Of a stretch of DNA of 64,000 nucleotides, positions 33,449 through 51,479 are shown one piece after another (positions within the stretch are counted from its first letter, which is position 1; each line of letters opens with the position of its first letter). The notes beneath the pieces are model-generated. The model searched no databases. It was not told the DNA's origin and saw nothing but the letters and a program-made list of their open reading frames with translations. Position numbers and translations under genes: made by a program. This DNA is from Leptospira barantonii (GTDB lineage Bacteria; Spirochaetota; Leptospiria; Leptospirales; Leptospiraceae). Location of the stretch: assembly GCF_002811925.1 (NCBI RefSeq), contig NZ_NPDS01000002.1, forward strand, positions 62,001 through 126,000, read 5' to 3'.

Positions 33449-34033
33449 ATGTCGGGAAAGGAAGATATATTGGCGATCACCGCCGATTTGTTTTATACGA
33501 ACGGATACAACAACACCGGATTGGCGGAAATTCTTACCAAATGCAACTTAGCAAAGACGAGTTTATACCACCATTTCGGATCGAAAGCGGGGCTTGGGTT
33601 GGCGTATCTGGATATGATGAAAGAGGATTTGTTTACTCGAATTCATCTTTGGGTAAATAAAAGAAAATCGATCCATGAATATTTGAATAAGTGGGTCTGG
33701 TATATCAGGAAGAGCATCAAAGAAAATAAGTTTCACGGTTGTCCGTTCGCTAGTTTCGCATATCAGCTTTCCAAGGACGATATCGAACTTTTTACGCCTA
33801 AGATGGAAGAGATCAGTCAGGATTGGATAAAACTACTCTCCGATTTCGTTTCGGGTTTGCAAAAAACCGGAAACGTTCGAAAGGATCTAAAGGCGAGGGA
33901 TATCGCCTTGGATATGCTTGCGATCTATCAAGGACACGTAACGTTGTGGAAACTTACGAAAAATATACAACATATCGAAGCGATGGATCGTAAGTTCAAA
34001 GAGCTTGCAAAGAATGTGGAACTCGGTTCGTGA
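33449..34033 (+). CDS. TetR family transcriptional regulator
   Basis: A 194-residue protein. The N-terminal DNA-binding domain is typical: ILAITADLFYTNGYNNTGLA, then CNLAKTSLYHHFGSKAGLGLAYLD. The C-terminal ligand domain contains GCPFASFAYQLSKDD, a motif common in the TetR subgroup with a YhbI/AcuR-like C-terminal domain. Start is the ATG at 33449 after GGAGAAGG; the frame is open to 33362 but upstream includes the operator. It probably represses itself and the divergent hydrolase. Confidence 0.87.
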   Translation: MSGKEDILAITADLFYTNGYNNTGLAEILTKCNLAKTSLYHHFGSKAGLGLAYLDMMKEDLFTRIHLWVNKRKSIHEYLNKWVWYIRKSIKENKFHGCPFASFAYQLSKDDIELFTPKMEEISQDWIKLLSDFVSGLQKTGNVRKDLKARDIALDMLAIYQGHVTLWKLTKNIQHIEAMDRKFKELAKNVELGS

Positions 34034-34072
34034 TTTTTATGTAAAGAATCGATCCGATTTCCAAACTCGATT

Positions 34073-34933
34073 TTATTCCAACGGCACGTCCAACACGACC
34101 GGACAATGATCCGAAAGACCGTTCTCCTCGGCGGGATCACCGTCGAAATTTCCGTCGTCTTCCGCAAAAGGAACTTGTTTGAGTTTTGCGTTTCCGATTC
34201 CGACATCCGTCAAAATCAAATCGATCAGATCCTTGTGTTGCCAACAACTTGCTTTTGTAAAACGCCCGGGATTCAAAAGTCGAATCCCCGAGGATAAAAT
34301 ATTCCAAGACTTGGAATCCTTGCCGAGCGGAACGTTCATGTCGCCGAGCAAAAAGAAATTCTTTTTTTCCTTTAAGATTTCGTTTAACGTGGAAAGTTGT
34401 GCGTCTCTTAAATCCCGATCTCGTTTCGATTTTCCTGCTTTCAGATGAACGCTCAGAAAGGAATAGTCTTTGTTTCCGACGGTAAGAGTTACGATCACTC
34501 CACCTCTCAGGCCGGGTTTTATGGAAAGAACGGAGTAGTGCCCCACGTCCACGAAACGAAATTTGTTTTTCCAGCAGATCCCGACCCTTTGATCGTATCC
34601 GGCGACTTGCTTTGTGAGCGAACAAGAAAAAGATGTGGGGAGAATTTTCCAGATCGCTTCTTCATTTTCCACTTCTTGGAGCGCGATGATATCGGGATCG
34701 ATCTTGGAAAGATGTGTTTTGATTTTTTCAAAGTCGGATTCTTTTCTAGGAATTCTTCCTTTCGGAGATTTTTTCTCGTCTCCGATCTCATCATAGAGAA
34801 ACATCGCGTTAAAACTTGCGATTCTCACCCGAGAATCCTGTGCCTTAAGCGACTTAAGATTAAGGAGCAGTGCAAAAAAAAGAAGAATCGACAAAAGAAT
34901 TCTTAGCAAGAAGCGGATCTTGTTTTTTTGCAT
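34073..34933 (-). CDS. Exported endonuclease/exonuclease/phosphatase family protein
   Basis: A 286-residue protein with a signal sequence or anchor (FLLRILLSILLFFALLLNL). The EEP fold motifs are RIASFNAMFL, DIIALQEVEN (metal Glu), FLSVHLKAGK, LLGDMNVPLG (Asp and Asn) and LSDHCPVV (Asp-His pair). All catalytic residues look intact. EEP enzymes hydrolyse phosphodiesters of DNA, phosphoinositides or sphingomyelin; the leptospiral sphingomyelinases are longer and this one has none of their extra domains, so a nuclease is at least as likely. Start has AAGGAG. Confidence 0.83.
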   Translation of the reverse strand: MQKNKIRFLLRILLSILLFFALLLNLKSLKAQDSRVRIASFNAMFLYDEIGDEKKSPKGRIPRKESDFEKIKTHLSKIDPDIIALQEVENEEAIWKILPTSFSCSLTKQVAGYDQRVGICWKNKFRFVDVGHYSVLSIKPGLRGGVIVTLTVGNKDYSFLSVHLKAGKSKRDRDLRDAQLSTLNEILKEKKNFFLLGDMNVPLGKDSKSWNILSSGIRLLNPGRFTKASCWQHKDLIDLILTDVGIGNAKLKQVPFAEDDGNFDGDPAEENGLSDHCPVVLDVPLE

Positions 34934-35229
34934 CGTAAAAAATTCTCCTTAGACAGTTTACTTTCCGAGAGATCCGATATTTTCCGATCTTGTTTCTCGA
35001 AATTTTCCGGTTTTTAAAATTTGTAACTTCAAAGTTTCAAAAATTTTTTCTTCTTTTTTGAAAATTAATTTTTCCTTTATGAAACTTTTCTAATTGATAC
35101 CTATTCTCAAATAGCCTTCAAAATAAACGCAAAGGGAAAGTCGTCGGTTCTTCGTTTACTTGCAATTTTTTACAGAGCCAAAAATCCTGTTTCCAATACC
35201 AATATTGGATTCATAGGGACTTCATACGA
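34934..35229. promoter_or_regulatory. Divergent intergenic region upstream of the act operon
   Basis: No gene seen. Very AT-rich around 35020-35090, with TTTCAAAAA and TTTTTTGAAA forming an AT hairpin, a TTGATA hexamer near 35095, and the small palindrome CCAATATTGG near 35202. The act promoter should lie here, but I cannot fix its position. AGGGA about 10 bases before 35230 is the actA ribosome binding site. Confidence 0.4.
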
Positions 35230-35736
<507 letters not shown>

Positions 35737-35754
35737 CCGGGAGTAATACTTAGC

Positions 35755-40764
<5,010 letters not shown>

Positions 40765-40778
40765 GAGCAGGGATAAGA

Positions 40779-41360
<582 letters not shown>

Positions 41361-41365
41361 GAATC

Positions 41366-42589
<1,224 letters not shown>

Positions 42590-42603
42590 GAGGGAGAAGA
42601 ACG

Positions 42604-43083
<480 letters not shown>

Positions 43084-43114
43084 ACAGCAACCGTTACTTA
43101 AAACATTGGAAAGT

Positions 43115-43152
43115 TCCATGTCGCTTCGCAAGAAGGGCATGGATTTTTTTTT
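43115..43152 (+). terminator. Rho-independent terminator of the act operon
   Basis: TCCATG (43115-43120) pairs with CATGGA (43138-43143), and the stem is extended by further pairs inside. Nine or more T follow. It lies 30 bases after the SH3 lipoprotein stop. Confidence 0.8.
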
Positions 43153-43347
43153 CCCCCTTTTCACTGAGAAAGATCGAAGGCATTCACCTAAACTCGCGAT
43201 GACGCGCAACGTTCTGGAGGCTTATAATCGAAGATTTCCTCATTTATAAACAGGGTTGTAGATTCTCGCGGATTGACCTACGATTCTCCCATTGCAAAGA
43301 AATCCTTTGCAGATTTTGAAATCAAAGGAGAAGGAGAGGAGGAGGCC

Positions 43348-45363
43348 ATGCAGAAAAAAGAATTTTTTCGTTCTCGGTTCGGTTGTTATTCTCTTCTTTT
43401 TCAACTGATTTTTGTAGGATGTTTGCAAGACCGCAACACGAATCATCCGGCTTTTATGCTTCTGGGAAATCCGACTTCCGTAACGGTTGCGGATTTATCC
43501 AATCCTTCTGTGGGAACTCCTCCCACTTTGACGTATGCAGTGAATTCGTTTCAATTTGTGAAGAATAGTTCGATCTCTGTGATTCAGCCTAACGTGTCCG
43601 GAGCGGTGACTTCGTTTTCGGTTTCACCCGCGTTGCCCTCGGGGCTTTCTATTGATTCTACGACGGGTGAAATTACCGGAATTCCGACATCCAAACAGGT
43701 TGCGTCTTCTTATACGATTACAGCTTCGAATTCTTCCGGTTCTTCTTCCTCTTCGATTCAGATTACGGTCGATGCTCTCAACTCGGAATGGGAAAGTCTT
43801 TTAAAGGCTCCGAATCCGGATATCAACGACACTTCGGGAGGATTCGATCTCGATCTTTCCGGAGATACTTTGGTGATGGGGATGTGCGGAGAGGATAGCG
43901 CTCAAACATCCATCGTCCATTCTCCCTTTACCGGGTTGACTTCTGCGGGCGACGACGATTCCGCAAACGCGGCCGGAGCGGCTTATGTTTTTCGACGTGT
44001 GGGAACTACTTGGGCTTTAGAGGCTTATCTCAAAGCTCCGAACGCGGAAGCGAACGATCAATTCGGATGTAGCGTCGCAATCTCGGGAGATACGATCGTT
44101 GTCGGAGCTAAGGGGGAAGACGGGAATTCCGCCATTCTCCATTCCCCCTTTACCGGTTTAACTCCTGCGGGAGACGATGATACTGCAACGAATACGGGCG
44201 CGGTCTATGTTTATCGTCGCACTGGAACTACTTGGGCGTTAGAAGCCTATCTCAAAGCTCCAAACATAGATGTAGGTCAAGGAGATCAATTCGGGACCAG
44301 CGTTTCGATTTCGGGAGATCGGATTGCCGTCGGAGCCGTTCAGGAACGCGGTGGTCTTGGAGTGATTATCCAAGCTCCGGCCCCGGGTTTTTCGGGTGCA
44401 ACCGACAACGATTCCGCTCCAACTTCGGGTGCGGTTTATATCTTTGAAAGAACCGGAACCACCTGGGCTTGGGACGCATATATCAAAGCTCCCAACCCGG
44501 AGAGTTCGGATTTATTCGGTGCAAAAATTCAAGTCAGAGGCGATACTTTGATTGCCGGGGCGTCCGGAGAAGACAGCGGGAGTACCACAATTTTAAATTC
44601 TTTAGGGCCCTCCCTCACATCTGCAGGTGACGACGATTCCTTGTCCCTTTCGGGAGCGGTCTACGTATTTCGCAAAACGGGTGCGACCTGGGCCTTCGAA
44701 TCCTATCTGAAAGCGCCTAACGCAGACAGCAGTGATCAGTTCGGAGTCACTTTGGATCTTTCCGATGACGGAAACGTCGCTGTAGTCGGAGCCTACAACG
44801 AAGACAGCGCTCAGACTACGATTTCCAGTTCTTTGGGACCGAATCTTACGACTGCGGGTGACGACGATTCTGCGTTGGCAGCGGGAGCCGTATACGTGTT
44901 CCGTAGAACCGGTGCGACTTGGGCGTTTGAAGCATATTTGAAGTCGCCGAATATCGAAGCGGGCGATAATTTCGGAAGAAGCGTTTCTGTTTACGGAGAT
45001 ATGATCGTGATCGGCGCCACTGCGGAAGACAGTTCCCAAGCTACGGTTTTACATTCTCCTGCGGTTCTTCCGGGACCCGGAGCCGACGACGATTCGGTTG
45101 CCAATTCCGGAGCGGCCTATGTGTTTCGAAAATTGTCTTCCGGATGGACCTTGCAATCCTATTTGAAAGCTCCCAATTCGGAAGCCTCGGACGCTTTTGG
45201 AATCTTAGTTTGTATCGACGGAGATTTGATCGCGGTCGGAGTTCAAAACGACGACGACGGACTCGGAACCATTTGGAACAAATCCACCGGACCGGCTCCC
45301 ACACCCGCAACCGACAATGACAGCGTTTCCAATTCGGGCGCGGTCGATATCTTTTATAAGTGA
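43348..45363 (+). CDS. FG-GAP beta-propeller lipoprotein with Ig-like domain
   Basis: A 671-residue protein. The ATG at 43348 has GAGGAGG in front; the signal peptide ends in LIFVGC. Residues about 65-140 are a putative Ig-like (He_PIG) domain (LPSGLSIDSTTGEITGIPTS). The rest consists of seven repeats of about 70-90 residues that begin LKAPN.....D.FG and contain ISGDTIVVGA.GED and AGDDDS....GAVYVFRR.G, which is a seven-bladed integrin-type beta propeller with Ca2+-binding Asp loops. It is expected on the cell surface, with a role in adhesion or ligand binding. That role is inference. Confidence 0.87.
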   Translation: MQKKEFFRSRFGCYSLLFQLIFVGCLQDRNTNHPAFMLLGNPTSVTVADLSNPSVGTPPTLTYAVNSFQFVKNSSISVIQPNVSGAVTSFSVSPALPSGLSIDSTTGEITGIPTSKQVASSYTITASNSSGSSSSSIQITVDALNSEWESLLKAPNPDINDTSGGFDLDLSGDTLVMGMCGEDSAQTSIVHSPFTGLTSAGDDDSANAAGAAYVFRRVGTTWALEAYLKAPNAEANDQFGCSVAISGDTIVVGAKGEDGNSAILHSPFTGLTPAGDDDTATNTGAVYVYRRTGTTWALEAYLKAPNIDVGQGDQFGTSVSISGDRIAVGAVQERGGLGVIIQAPAPGFSGATDNDSAPTSGAVYIFERTGTTWAWDAYIKAPNPESSDLFGAKIQVRGDTLIAGASGEDSGSTTILNSLGPSLTSAGDDDSLSLSGAVYVFRKTGATWAFESYLKAPNADSSDQFGVTLDLSDDGNVAVVGAYNEDSAQTTISSSLGPNLTTAGDDDSALAAGAVYVFRRTGATWAFEAYLKSPNIEAGDNFGRSVSVYGDMIVIGATAEDSSQATVLHSPAVLPGPGADDDSVANSGAAYVFRKLSSGWTLQSYLKAPNSEASDAFGILVCIDGDLIAVGVQNDDDGLGTIWNKSTGPAPTPATDNDSVSNSGAVDIFYK

Positions 45364-45494
45364 TCCGAACGTAAAACGCGAAAACGATGACCTTCTTCGC
45401 GACTTTGTAATATATATCTTCCAAAAGGAACCGAAACCAGATACGTTTCAGTTTTTTTGAATATAAGCAGAATGCAAAGTTCGAGGAAGAGAAA

Positions 45495-46301
45495 TTGAGA
45501 AAAATAAATATCATCGCGGTGATTTCCATTCTTACCGCAATCAGTTGCAACAGACACTTTTACCTAAAAGAATTCCCGGTTACCGGGCAAACCGCCGTTG
45601 TGGGCGTGGGTAAAAAATCGAAGATCGCTTATCTTGGGTTTAGAACCTACAACTCGAAACTTACGAGCGTAGTCGGTAGAAGAAGCACTTACACCGCGGA
45701 GTTGAACTATACAAAAAGAACGATTCCTAAACTCGAAAACGGGGTTTTTATCGACCAACTGAAAAACGAAGGCGTAAGAAACGATATTCCTTCGGAAAAG
45801 GTTTTGGCGTTCGTATTAGAATATTTGAATCTTGTAAAGTCAAGCGGCGCCTTGGAAATTTCCCATCTGGTGGAAGTGGAAAAAAAGGAAGGGGCTCCCT
45901 CCGTTTATAAACTTAAGAATTATCCGGTTGATTATTACGTTGTCGGAGTTCACGGGCCCGCGTTTGTGCAAGACGCTCACGCCGGAATTACGATCGGAAA
46001 GGTTTTTTCGGTCCTCTATTCCGTAATTTCGTTCGGTCTGTTCCCGATCTATTCCTCCGAACTCGCAAATACCGAGGTTCGGGTATATGATAAGAATCTA
46101 AAGTTACTCAACAGGCTGGCTTACGATAATTCTTATACTTCCATATCGGCCGTTTGGGCCTCGGCAAGTCCGGAATCCTGTCATGGTTTTAAATGCAATC
46201 GGGGGAATTTCGATTCTCCTTACGAATTCGTTTACGACGGGATGGGTCCGAAGATCGAGGAAGATGTATTCAACTTGATCCAAAGTCAGCCTTCGAATTA
46301 G
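45495..46301 (+). CDS. Lipoprotein, first of two paralogues flanking the TonB receptor
   Basis: A 268-residue protein with a TTG start preceded by GAGGAAGAG. The signal peptide ends in TAISC. It shares with the protein at 49462-50277 the segments SKIAYLGFRTY, RTIPKLENGVFI, VDYYVVGVHGPAF, VISFGLFPIYSS and RVYDKNLKLLNRLAYDN, spread over its whole length, so the two are paralogues. The family is known only from Leptospira as far as I can tell, and resembles the Lp29 group of antigenic lipoproteins. That name is tentative. A short hydrophobic segment (VFSVLYSVISFGLFPIY) could insert in a membrane. Confidence 0.78.
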   Translation: MRKINIIAVISILTAISCNRHFYLKEFPVTGQTAVVGVGKKSKIAYLGFRTYNSKLTSVVGRRSTYTAELNYTKRTIPKLENGVFIDQLKNEGVRNDIPSEKVLAFVLEYLNLVKSSGALEISHLVEVEKKEGAPSVYKLKNYPVDYYVVGVHGPAFVQDAHAGITIGKVFSVLYSVISFGLFPIYSSELANTEVRVYDKNLKLLNRLAYDNSYTSISAVWASASPESCHGFKCNRGNFDSPYEFVYDGMGPKIEEDVFNLIQSQPSN

Positions 46302-46388
46302 ATGAACGACTAACGTTATTACGTTCGCTTTTGAAAAATACGAAGTAAGAGAAGAGGGAAGATTAAAATTGGAACTTTGGTTCCATTG

Positions 46389-46420
46389 AATTATCTTTTC
46401 ATTCAATCAAATTATCTTTT
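46389..46420 (+). promoter_or_regulatory. Direct repeat upstream of the TonB receptor
   Basis: AATTATCTTTT occurs at 46389-46399 and again at 46410-46420, 21 bases apart, about two helical turns. Just upstream a 6-base inverted repeat TGGAAC/GTTCCA sits at 46370-46385. AraC-type proteins bind tandem half-sites at this spacing. Confidence 0.45.
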
Positions 46421-46479
46421 GCGGTATTTTTACGGTGGCCTAGCGGAAAAGAATCGAACCACTTTTGGTCGAAGTGCGC

Positions 46480-49299
46480 ATGTTCGAAATAAAGAATCCG
46501 TATAGCAAGAGAGTTTACTTTTCTGAAAACAAAAACAATCGAAAACTTCTCGTATCCATTTCCATTCTCCTTTCACTCGCTTGGGTGGAAGGAGTATTAG
46601 CAAAAACGCAAGCGCGTTTGAAAATTTCAGCGAATTCGAAATCGGATTCTCCGTTGCAATTTTCGATTCAAGGGAAGAATTTTTCGAAGAACGTAACGTT
46701 TACGGATTCTCGGGAGCTGATCGTCGAACTGCCGGATCTCGGAAGTTATGAGACGATTCTTACCTGGAAAAGCGGACTTTCCGAAAAAAGAACGATCTAT
46801 ATTACACAATCGGAATGGAGCTTGGAGTTCGTTTCCGAACAGAAAGTTTCCGCGGATGCGATCCGCGTGGTTGCGAAACGACCCGATTCTCCCCCGAACT
46901 ATGTTTTGAGTCAGGAAGACGCGATCCGAATGCCGGGCGGGTTCGGGGACGCGCTCAAAGCCGTTCAGTCGATGCCTGGAATTTCTCCCATGTTTCAAAT
47001 GTATACGGGCGCAAGTTTTCAATCGGCGATCCAGACATTCGGTCAAAATACGAATCAAAACAAACCAGATAAACCGAACAGCGAAAAAGGATTTTTGGTG
47101 ATGCGAGGCGCGGGAACCCGAGCCAATCAATTTTATTTCAACGGTTTTCCGATGAGTTATCCGTTTCACGCGGACGGCTTGGCTTCCGTCATCAACAACA
47201 ACGCGATCCGATCCTTGGAATTGTATATGGGCTCTTATTCCGCGCGATACGGTTTTGCAACGGGAGGGATCATCAACATCGAAGGATTTCAAAAAAGGGA
47301 TAATAATCTTTCCGTCGCGCACTTAAACGCGTTTTTGACGGATGTATACACATATCGTAATATTACAAAAGACTTAAACGTTTCCGTTTCCGGAAAAAAA
47401 TACTATCCGAACGTGATATTCGGAAGGGTTCCGAATCTGATTCCGGCGGAAACTTTCATGTCCGATTACAACGACTATCAGGCTCGAATCGGATGGGACA
47501 TCAACGCGAATCATTCCATTTCCATTCAAACCTTCGGAGCCAAGGATAAACGATATCCGTTTAAAGAACTCAGCCAATACAACCCGAAGGAGACCGCGCA
47601 GTCTTTTGGCAAGTCTCCGTCTGCCACCGAGGGCGCGAGACTCGATCGTGTCTTTCGAACGGACGCGATTCAACACGTCTGGAAACCGAAGGATACGATC
47701 ACGAACACCTTCAACGTTTCCAGAAATTACTTTCACGAAATCACCGAGACCGGCATGGATGCTTTGGCGTTCAATGTTCAAGAACTCGGATATCCTCCTT
47801 CCTTATACCGAAAGGTGCACACCATCCAAAACGATTATTTCAACGATTTAAAGCAGGTTGAAAACGTTTCCGAAATCGATCTGTTAAAACGAAATTGGAA
47901 GATCGCGTTCGGAGGCCAGTATCGAGAAGTCGACGCGGGTTATAAGGGAAAGGTAAGCTATCTCAATCCCGATCCTACTTTGGCATTTTTGAATCAGCAG
48001 TATTTGAATTCGCCGGAAGCAAAATCGGTGTTGGAAGGAGATTCGGTAAGAACGAGACAGATCGGATACTTTTTTGAGAATCGAATCAAGTTCAACGATT
48101 TCAATTTGAATCTCGGAGTCAGAAGAGAATACTATGATAAGTCGAGAGAATGGAAAACTTCTCCGCGTCTCGGTATCAGCAAGGAAATCCCCTATACACA
48201 AACCAGAATCTTTGCGGGTTATGGGAAGCACTACCAAGCTCCTACTGACGTGAGTCGTTATTCCGCGAGAACGGGGAACCCGAATTTGAAAATGGAAGAA
48301 TCGGATCACGCGGAGATCGGATGGGATCAGAAGATCGGAAATCTTTGGAACGTTAAAGTGGAAGGTTATCAGAATACGTTTTCCAATCTTTCCGTAGCCG
48401 ATCCTTTTGTGATGGATCCATTTTCGACAAACAGGGATTTGGCGAGAGAGGCTTTGGATCCTTCGGCAAATTCTTCCTTAATCCGAAGAAGCAATCTGAA
48501 CTATTCCAATTCCATGACCGGTTATTCGAGAGGGATTGAAGTTTTTATCAAAAAGGAGGCGCCGACCGAATCCGGTTTTTACGGTTGGTTGTCTTATACC
48601 AAATCGATCACAAAACGAAATCGTCACATGCCGGAACTTACAAACCAGGAATACAATTCCTGGCTCGCGCAAAGCAAATCAAAAGAATTGATTCATCAGG
48701 AAAACACGGATCATTACTACGCGAATTTTTACAGAGACGGAAGTTATGACGTGCTTTTCAAAAATTCTCAAGACGAGTTGTACGACTTGGATCGAACTCA
48801 TATCTTCAATATCGTTCTCGGTTGGAAATTCGCGGAGAAGGCGCAACTCGGATTAAAAGGAACCTACTTAACAAATTATGCATATACTCCTGTCTCCGGA
48901 TCAACTGCCACCACTTTGAATCAAAGCATATCGGCTTTGTTTCCGGATCTGCCGATTCCGCCTTCTCCTTCTGGCGGCGTTTCCACTTCTTTTCCTTTTT
49001 ATCAACCCGTATATTCGGATATGCATCGTTCGGCGAGATTGCCTCACTACCATCAAATCGATTTGAGATTTGATCGTTTTATTCCGACGAGCTGGGGAAA
49101 AATGACCGCGTATTTCGAACTCGTAAACATAACCGGAAGCAGGATCGCCGTAAGCGCGGATACGTTTGTTCCGATTCTTCCGTATGTGCAGAACGTCAAT
49201 CCGGATACTCAATACATTTATCTGAACGGGTTGCAGTCCTTAAAAACGGATAAGAATAAAATCCCTTATTTGAACTTCGGAATCGAAATTAGATTTTGA
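46480..49299 (+). CDS. TonB-dependent outer membrane receptor
   Basis: A 939-residue protein. After a signal sequence ending near VEGVLAK there is a ~90-residue carboxypeptidase-like extension, then the plug domain ([20 protein letters not shown] and [16 protein letters not shown]) and a 22-strand barrel that ends in the aromatic-terminated strand [10 protein letters not shown]. It should take up a large or scarce substrate, such as an iron complex or cobalamin, with TonB energy. No ExbB/ExbD/TonB genes and no Fur-box-like sequence are seen nearby. It is flanked by two paralogous lipoproteins. Start is ATG 46480; a TTG at 46465 is also in frame. Confidence 0.87.
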   Translation: MFEIKNPYSKRVYFSENKNNRKLLVSISILLSLAWVEGVLAKTQARLKISANSKSDSPLQFSIQGKNFSKNVTFTDSRELIVELPDLGSYETILTWKSGLSEKRTIYITQSEWSLEFVSEQKVSADAIRVVAKRPDSPPNYVLSQEDAIRMPGGFGDALKAVQSMPGISPMFQMYTGASFQSAIQTFGQNTNQNKPDKPNSEKGFLVMRGAGTRANQFYFNGFPMSYPFHADGLASVINNNAIRSLELYMGSYSARYGFATGGIINIEGFQKRDNNLSVAHLNAFLTDVYTYRNITKDLNVSVSGKKYYPNVIFGRVPNLIPAETFMSDYNDYQARIGWDINANHSISIQTFGAKDKRYPFKELSQYNPKETAQSFGKSPSATEGARLDRVFRTDAIQHVWKPKDTITNTFNVSRNYFHEITETGMDALAFNVQELGYPPSLYRKVHTIQNDYFNDLKQVENVSEIDLLKRNWKIAFGGQYREVDAGYKGKVSYLNPDPTLAFLNQQYLNSPEAKSVLEGDSVRTRQIGYFFENRIKFNDFNLNLGVRREYYDKSREWKTSPRLGISKEIPYTQTRIFAGYGKHYQAPTDVSRYSARTGNPNLKMEESDHAEIGWDQKIGNLWNVKVEGYQNTFSNLSVADPFVMDPFSTNRDLAREALDPSANSSLIRRSNLNYSNSMTGYSRGIEVFIKKEAPTESGFYGWLSYTKSITKRNRHMPELTNQEYNSWLAQSKSKELIHQENTDHYYANFYRDGSYDVLFKNSQDELYDLDRTHIFNIVLGWKFAEKAQLGLKGTYLTNYAYTPVSGSTATTLNQSISALFPDLPIPPSPSGGVSTSFPFYQPVYSDMHRSARLPHYHQIDLRFDRFIPTSWGKMTAYFELVNITGSRIAVSADTFVPILPYVQNVNPDTQYIYLNGLQSLKTDKNKIPYLNFGIEIRF

Positions 49300-49461
49300 A
49301 ATTCGTTTCTCATTGTTGCGATCGTTACGGATCGCGGATTTAATTTTTCGAATTTCGACACATTCGATTCTTTCTTTTTGATTGCCTCAGGAAATCCTTT
49401 AGGAGAATGTAATACGAAAACGGATCGGATTTTATCACGATCCGTACATTTCGGAAATTCT

Positions 49462-50277
49462 ATGAGATACGATCAAAAATTTGGATCCTTGATATTCAGT
49501 CTTCTTTGCGTTTTGAATTGTAACTATCACTATTACGTTCAACAAACTCCACCCGATGCAACTGCATCGATTCCGAATTTATCCAAGGTGAAAATCGCCT
49601 ATATCGGATTTCGTCCGTACGAGGCCGAAATTACAAAGTCTTCCGCGGAAACGAGGGTTTATACCGCCAATCTGATTTATCCGGATCGAACTATATTGAA
49701 GTTTCAGAATGGATCGTATGCGTCCGATCTCAAGTCGGTCGGATATAGAAAAGACGTATCCTCGGACAAGGTCAGGAAATTCGTTCAGGATTATTTAAAC
49801 GAGGTCAAGGAAAGCGGGGTTCTCGAACTTACCTATGTTACCAGCGTTGAAAAAAAAGGAGAAGATAAAATCTTCAAACTCAAGGACATCGGAGTCGATT
49901 ATTACGTTCTTGGAATCCATACTCCGGCGTTTCAAACTCCCAAACACGCGGGAAGTAGCGTGGTTCAATTGTTCTCCTCCATCTTTTCGGTGATCAGTTT
50001 CGGCCTGATTCCAAGTTATGCGTCTTTGCAGGCGGGAACCGAAATTAGAATCTATGATAAAAATCTAAACCAATTGACTTCCATCAAATACGACAACGGT
50101 TATACGGTCTTGGGTGCGGTCTGGGCTTCCTCGGTTCCGGAAGAATGCAAAAGAATGGGATGCAACGCGATGAAACAGGTGACTTCTCCTCCTAAGTTCG
50201 TATACGGGGAGCAGGGGCCGAAATTCGAAGCCGACGTCGCGAGTTTTATTCAGGCTCAGGCCGCGTTTCGTAAATGA
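49462..50277 (+). CDS. Lipoprotein, second of two paralogues flanking the TonB receptor
   Basis: A 271-residue protein; the signal sequence ends in the lipobox SLLCVLNC. Matches its paralogue at 45495 over the whole length ([47 protein letters not shown] and [17 protein letters not shown]). The C-terminal region has two conserved Cys (EECKRMGCN). The ATG at 49462 is the best start; the frame is open to 49378. The AraC-type regulator starts 2 bases after its stop codon, so the two are translationally linked. Confidence 0.78.
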   Translation: MRYDQKFGSLIFSLLCVLNCNYHYYVQQTPPDATASIPNLSKVKIAYIGFRPYEAEITKSSAETRVYTANLIYPDRTILKFQNGSYASDLKSVGYRKDVSSDKVRKFVQDYLNEVKESGVLELTYVTSVEKKGEDKIFKLKDIGVDYYVLGIHTPAFQTPKHAGSSVVQLFSSIFSVISFGLIPSYASLQAGTEIRIYDKNLNQLTSIKYDNGYTVLGAVWASSVPEECKRMGCNAMKQVTSPPKFVYGEQGPKFEADVASFIQAQAAFRK

Positions 50278-50278
50278 T

Positions 50279-51346
50279 ATGATTTACGGAGAATGGTTCG
50301 CCAATGCGTTTGCGGTTTTCGGCGGATTTCTCGCGTTTTTACTCGCAGTTTCCGAATTAATCACATTCAAAAAAACTAAATTTCAAATCTACTTTTCGAT
50401 AGCCTTGCTTCTGATCGGAATTTTACAAATTCTGAATGCGATTTCATTTCAGGGAGTTTTTCAAAATACGTCCGTTTACGTCCGATTCAGTCTTCCCATT
50501 TTGTTTTTGATCGGTCCGATCGCGTACGTCGCCCTGAAGTTTATGGTCGAAGAGGACTTTCGATGGAACGTGGGGACGATTCTATTTTTTGTCCCGGTTC
50601 TTTTGTGCGGACTTGTCGTGTTCGTCGTTCCGAGGGAAACGTTGATTCTTCCCTGGGAAAGAAATCCGGAACTTCCCTTGGAAAACGGGAACTGGCTTTT
50701 TTGGATGTACGGTTTTGCGGGAATTTATTCCTTTTTATTCGGGGTTATGATCTTTCGAATTCTTTCCGTCGTTTCCGAAATCAAACTGCGAATCTTGATT
50801 TGGATCTGCTTTTTGGATTTTGGCACGGTTTCCGTTTTCGGACTTCTCGGACTTTTTTACGGGGTTTTCTTTTTGAAACTTTCCGCAGTCGTCGTCTCGA
50901 TCGCTTTATGCGGAATCTATTATGTTCGAAAAGAATTTTCAAATCTCGAAGAAACGATTCACGTCGAGCTCGTGAAAGCGAAATATTCCAGATCCAGATT
51001 GGGAGGTTTGGAAGTGGATTCCATTCTTTCCCGTTTGGAAACGATGATGACAACCGAAAGAATGTATCAGGACGAAGAGATTTCCCTCGGCTATGTCGCC
51101 GAAAGGGTATCCTTGACGACACACCAATTGTCCGAACTCATCAATCGAAAACTCAACAAGAGTTTTTTTCTTTGGTTGAATCAATACAGGGTGGACGAGG
51201 CCAAAAGGCTTTTGGCGGAAACCGACAAAACCGTTTTGGAGATCGCGATGGAAGTCGGTTTCAACAATCGTTCCTCCTTCAACGAAGCGTTTTTGAAACT
51301 TACCGAAAAAACCCCGATCGATTTTCGAAAAACCGCCAAGGTCTGA
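50279..51346 (+). CDS. Membrane-bound AraC family regulator
   Basis: A 355-residue protein. Residues 1 to about 215 form seven membrane helices. Residues about 255-350 are an AraC-type DNA-binding domain with two helix-turn-helix units: ISLGYVAERVSLTTHQLSEL and KTVLEIAMEVGFNNRSSFNE. Membrane-embedded AraC proteins of this design sense an envelope signal without a separate sensor. It starts 2 bases after the second paralogous lipoprotein gene, so lipoprotein, receptor and regulator may form one circuit (inference). Confidence 0.86.
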   Translation: MIYGEWFANAFAVFGGFLAFLLAVSELITFKKTKFQIYFSIALLLIGILQILNAISFQGVFQNTSVYVRFSLPILFLIGPIAYVALKFMVEEDFRWNVGTILFFVPVLLCGLVVFVVPRETLILPWERNPELPLENGNWLFWMYGFAGIYSFLFGVMIFRILSVVSEIKLRILIWICFLDFGTVSVFGLLGLFYGVFFLKLSAVVVSIALCGIYYVRKEFSNLEETIHVELVKAKYSRSRLGGLEVDSILSRLETMMTTERMYQDEEISLGYVAERVSLTTHQLSELINRKLNKSFFLWLNQYRVDEAKRLLAETDKTVLEIAMEVGFNNRSSFNEAFLKLTEKTPIDFRKTAKV

Positions 51347-51479
51347 CCGCAAGATTTAAAAAATCCGAAAAATCCGATTTCGCATTAAAAAATGTGTAAG
51401 CCGTTATAACACCGGTCGAATTGGAATTGAAGTCGGTGCATACTGGGTTCATGTTGATCGTTCAACAAGGTAGGTCTGA

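Noticed and set aside
46425..46475. GGTGGCCTAGCGG and GAATCGAACC look like pieces of a tRNA
   Set aside because: No acceptor stem or cloverleaf can be formed and there is no anticodon loop; the sequence overlaps the start region of the TonB receptor gene.
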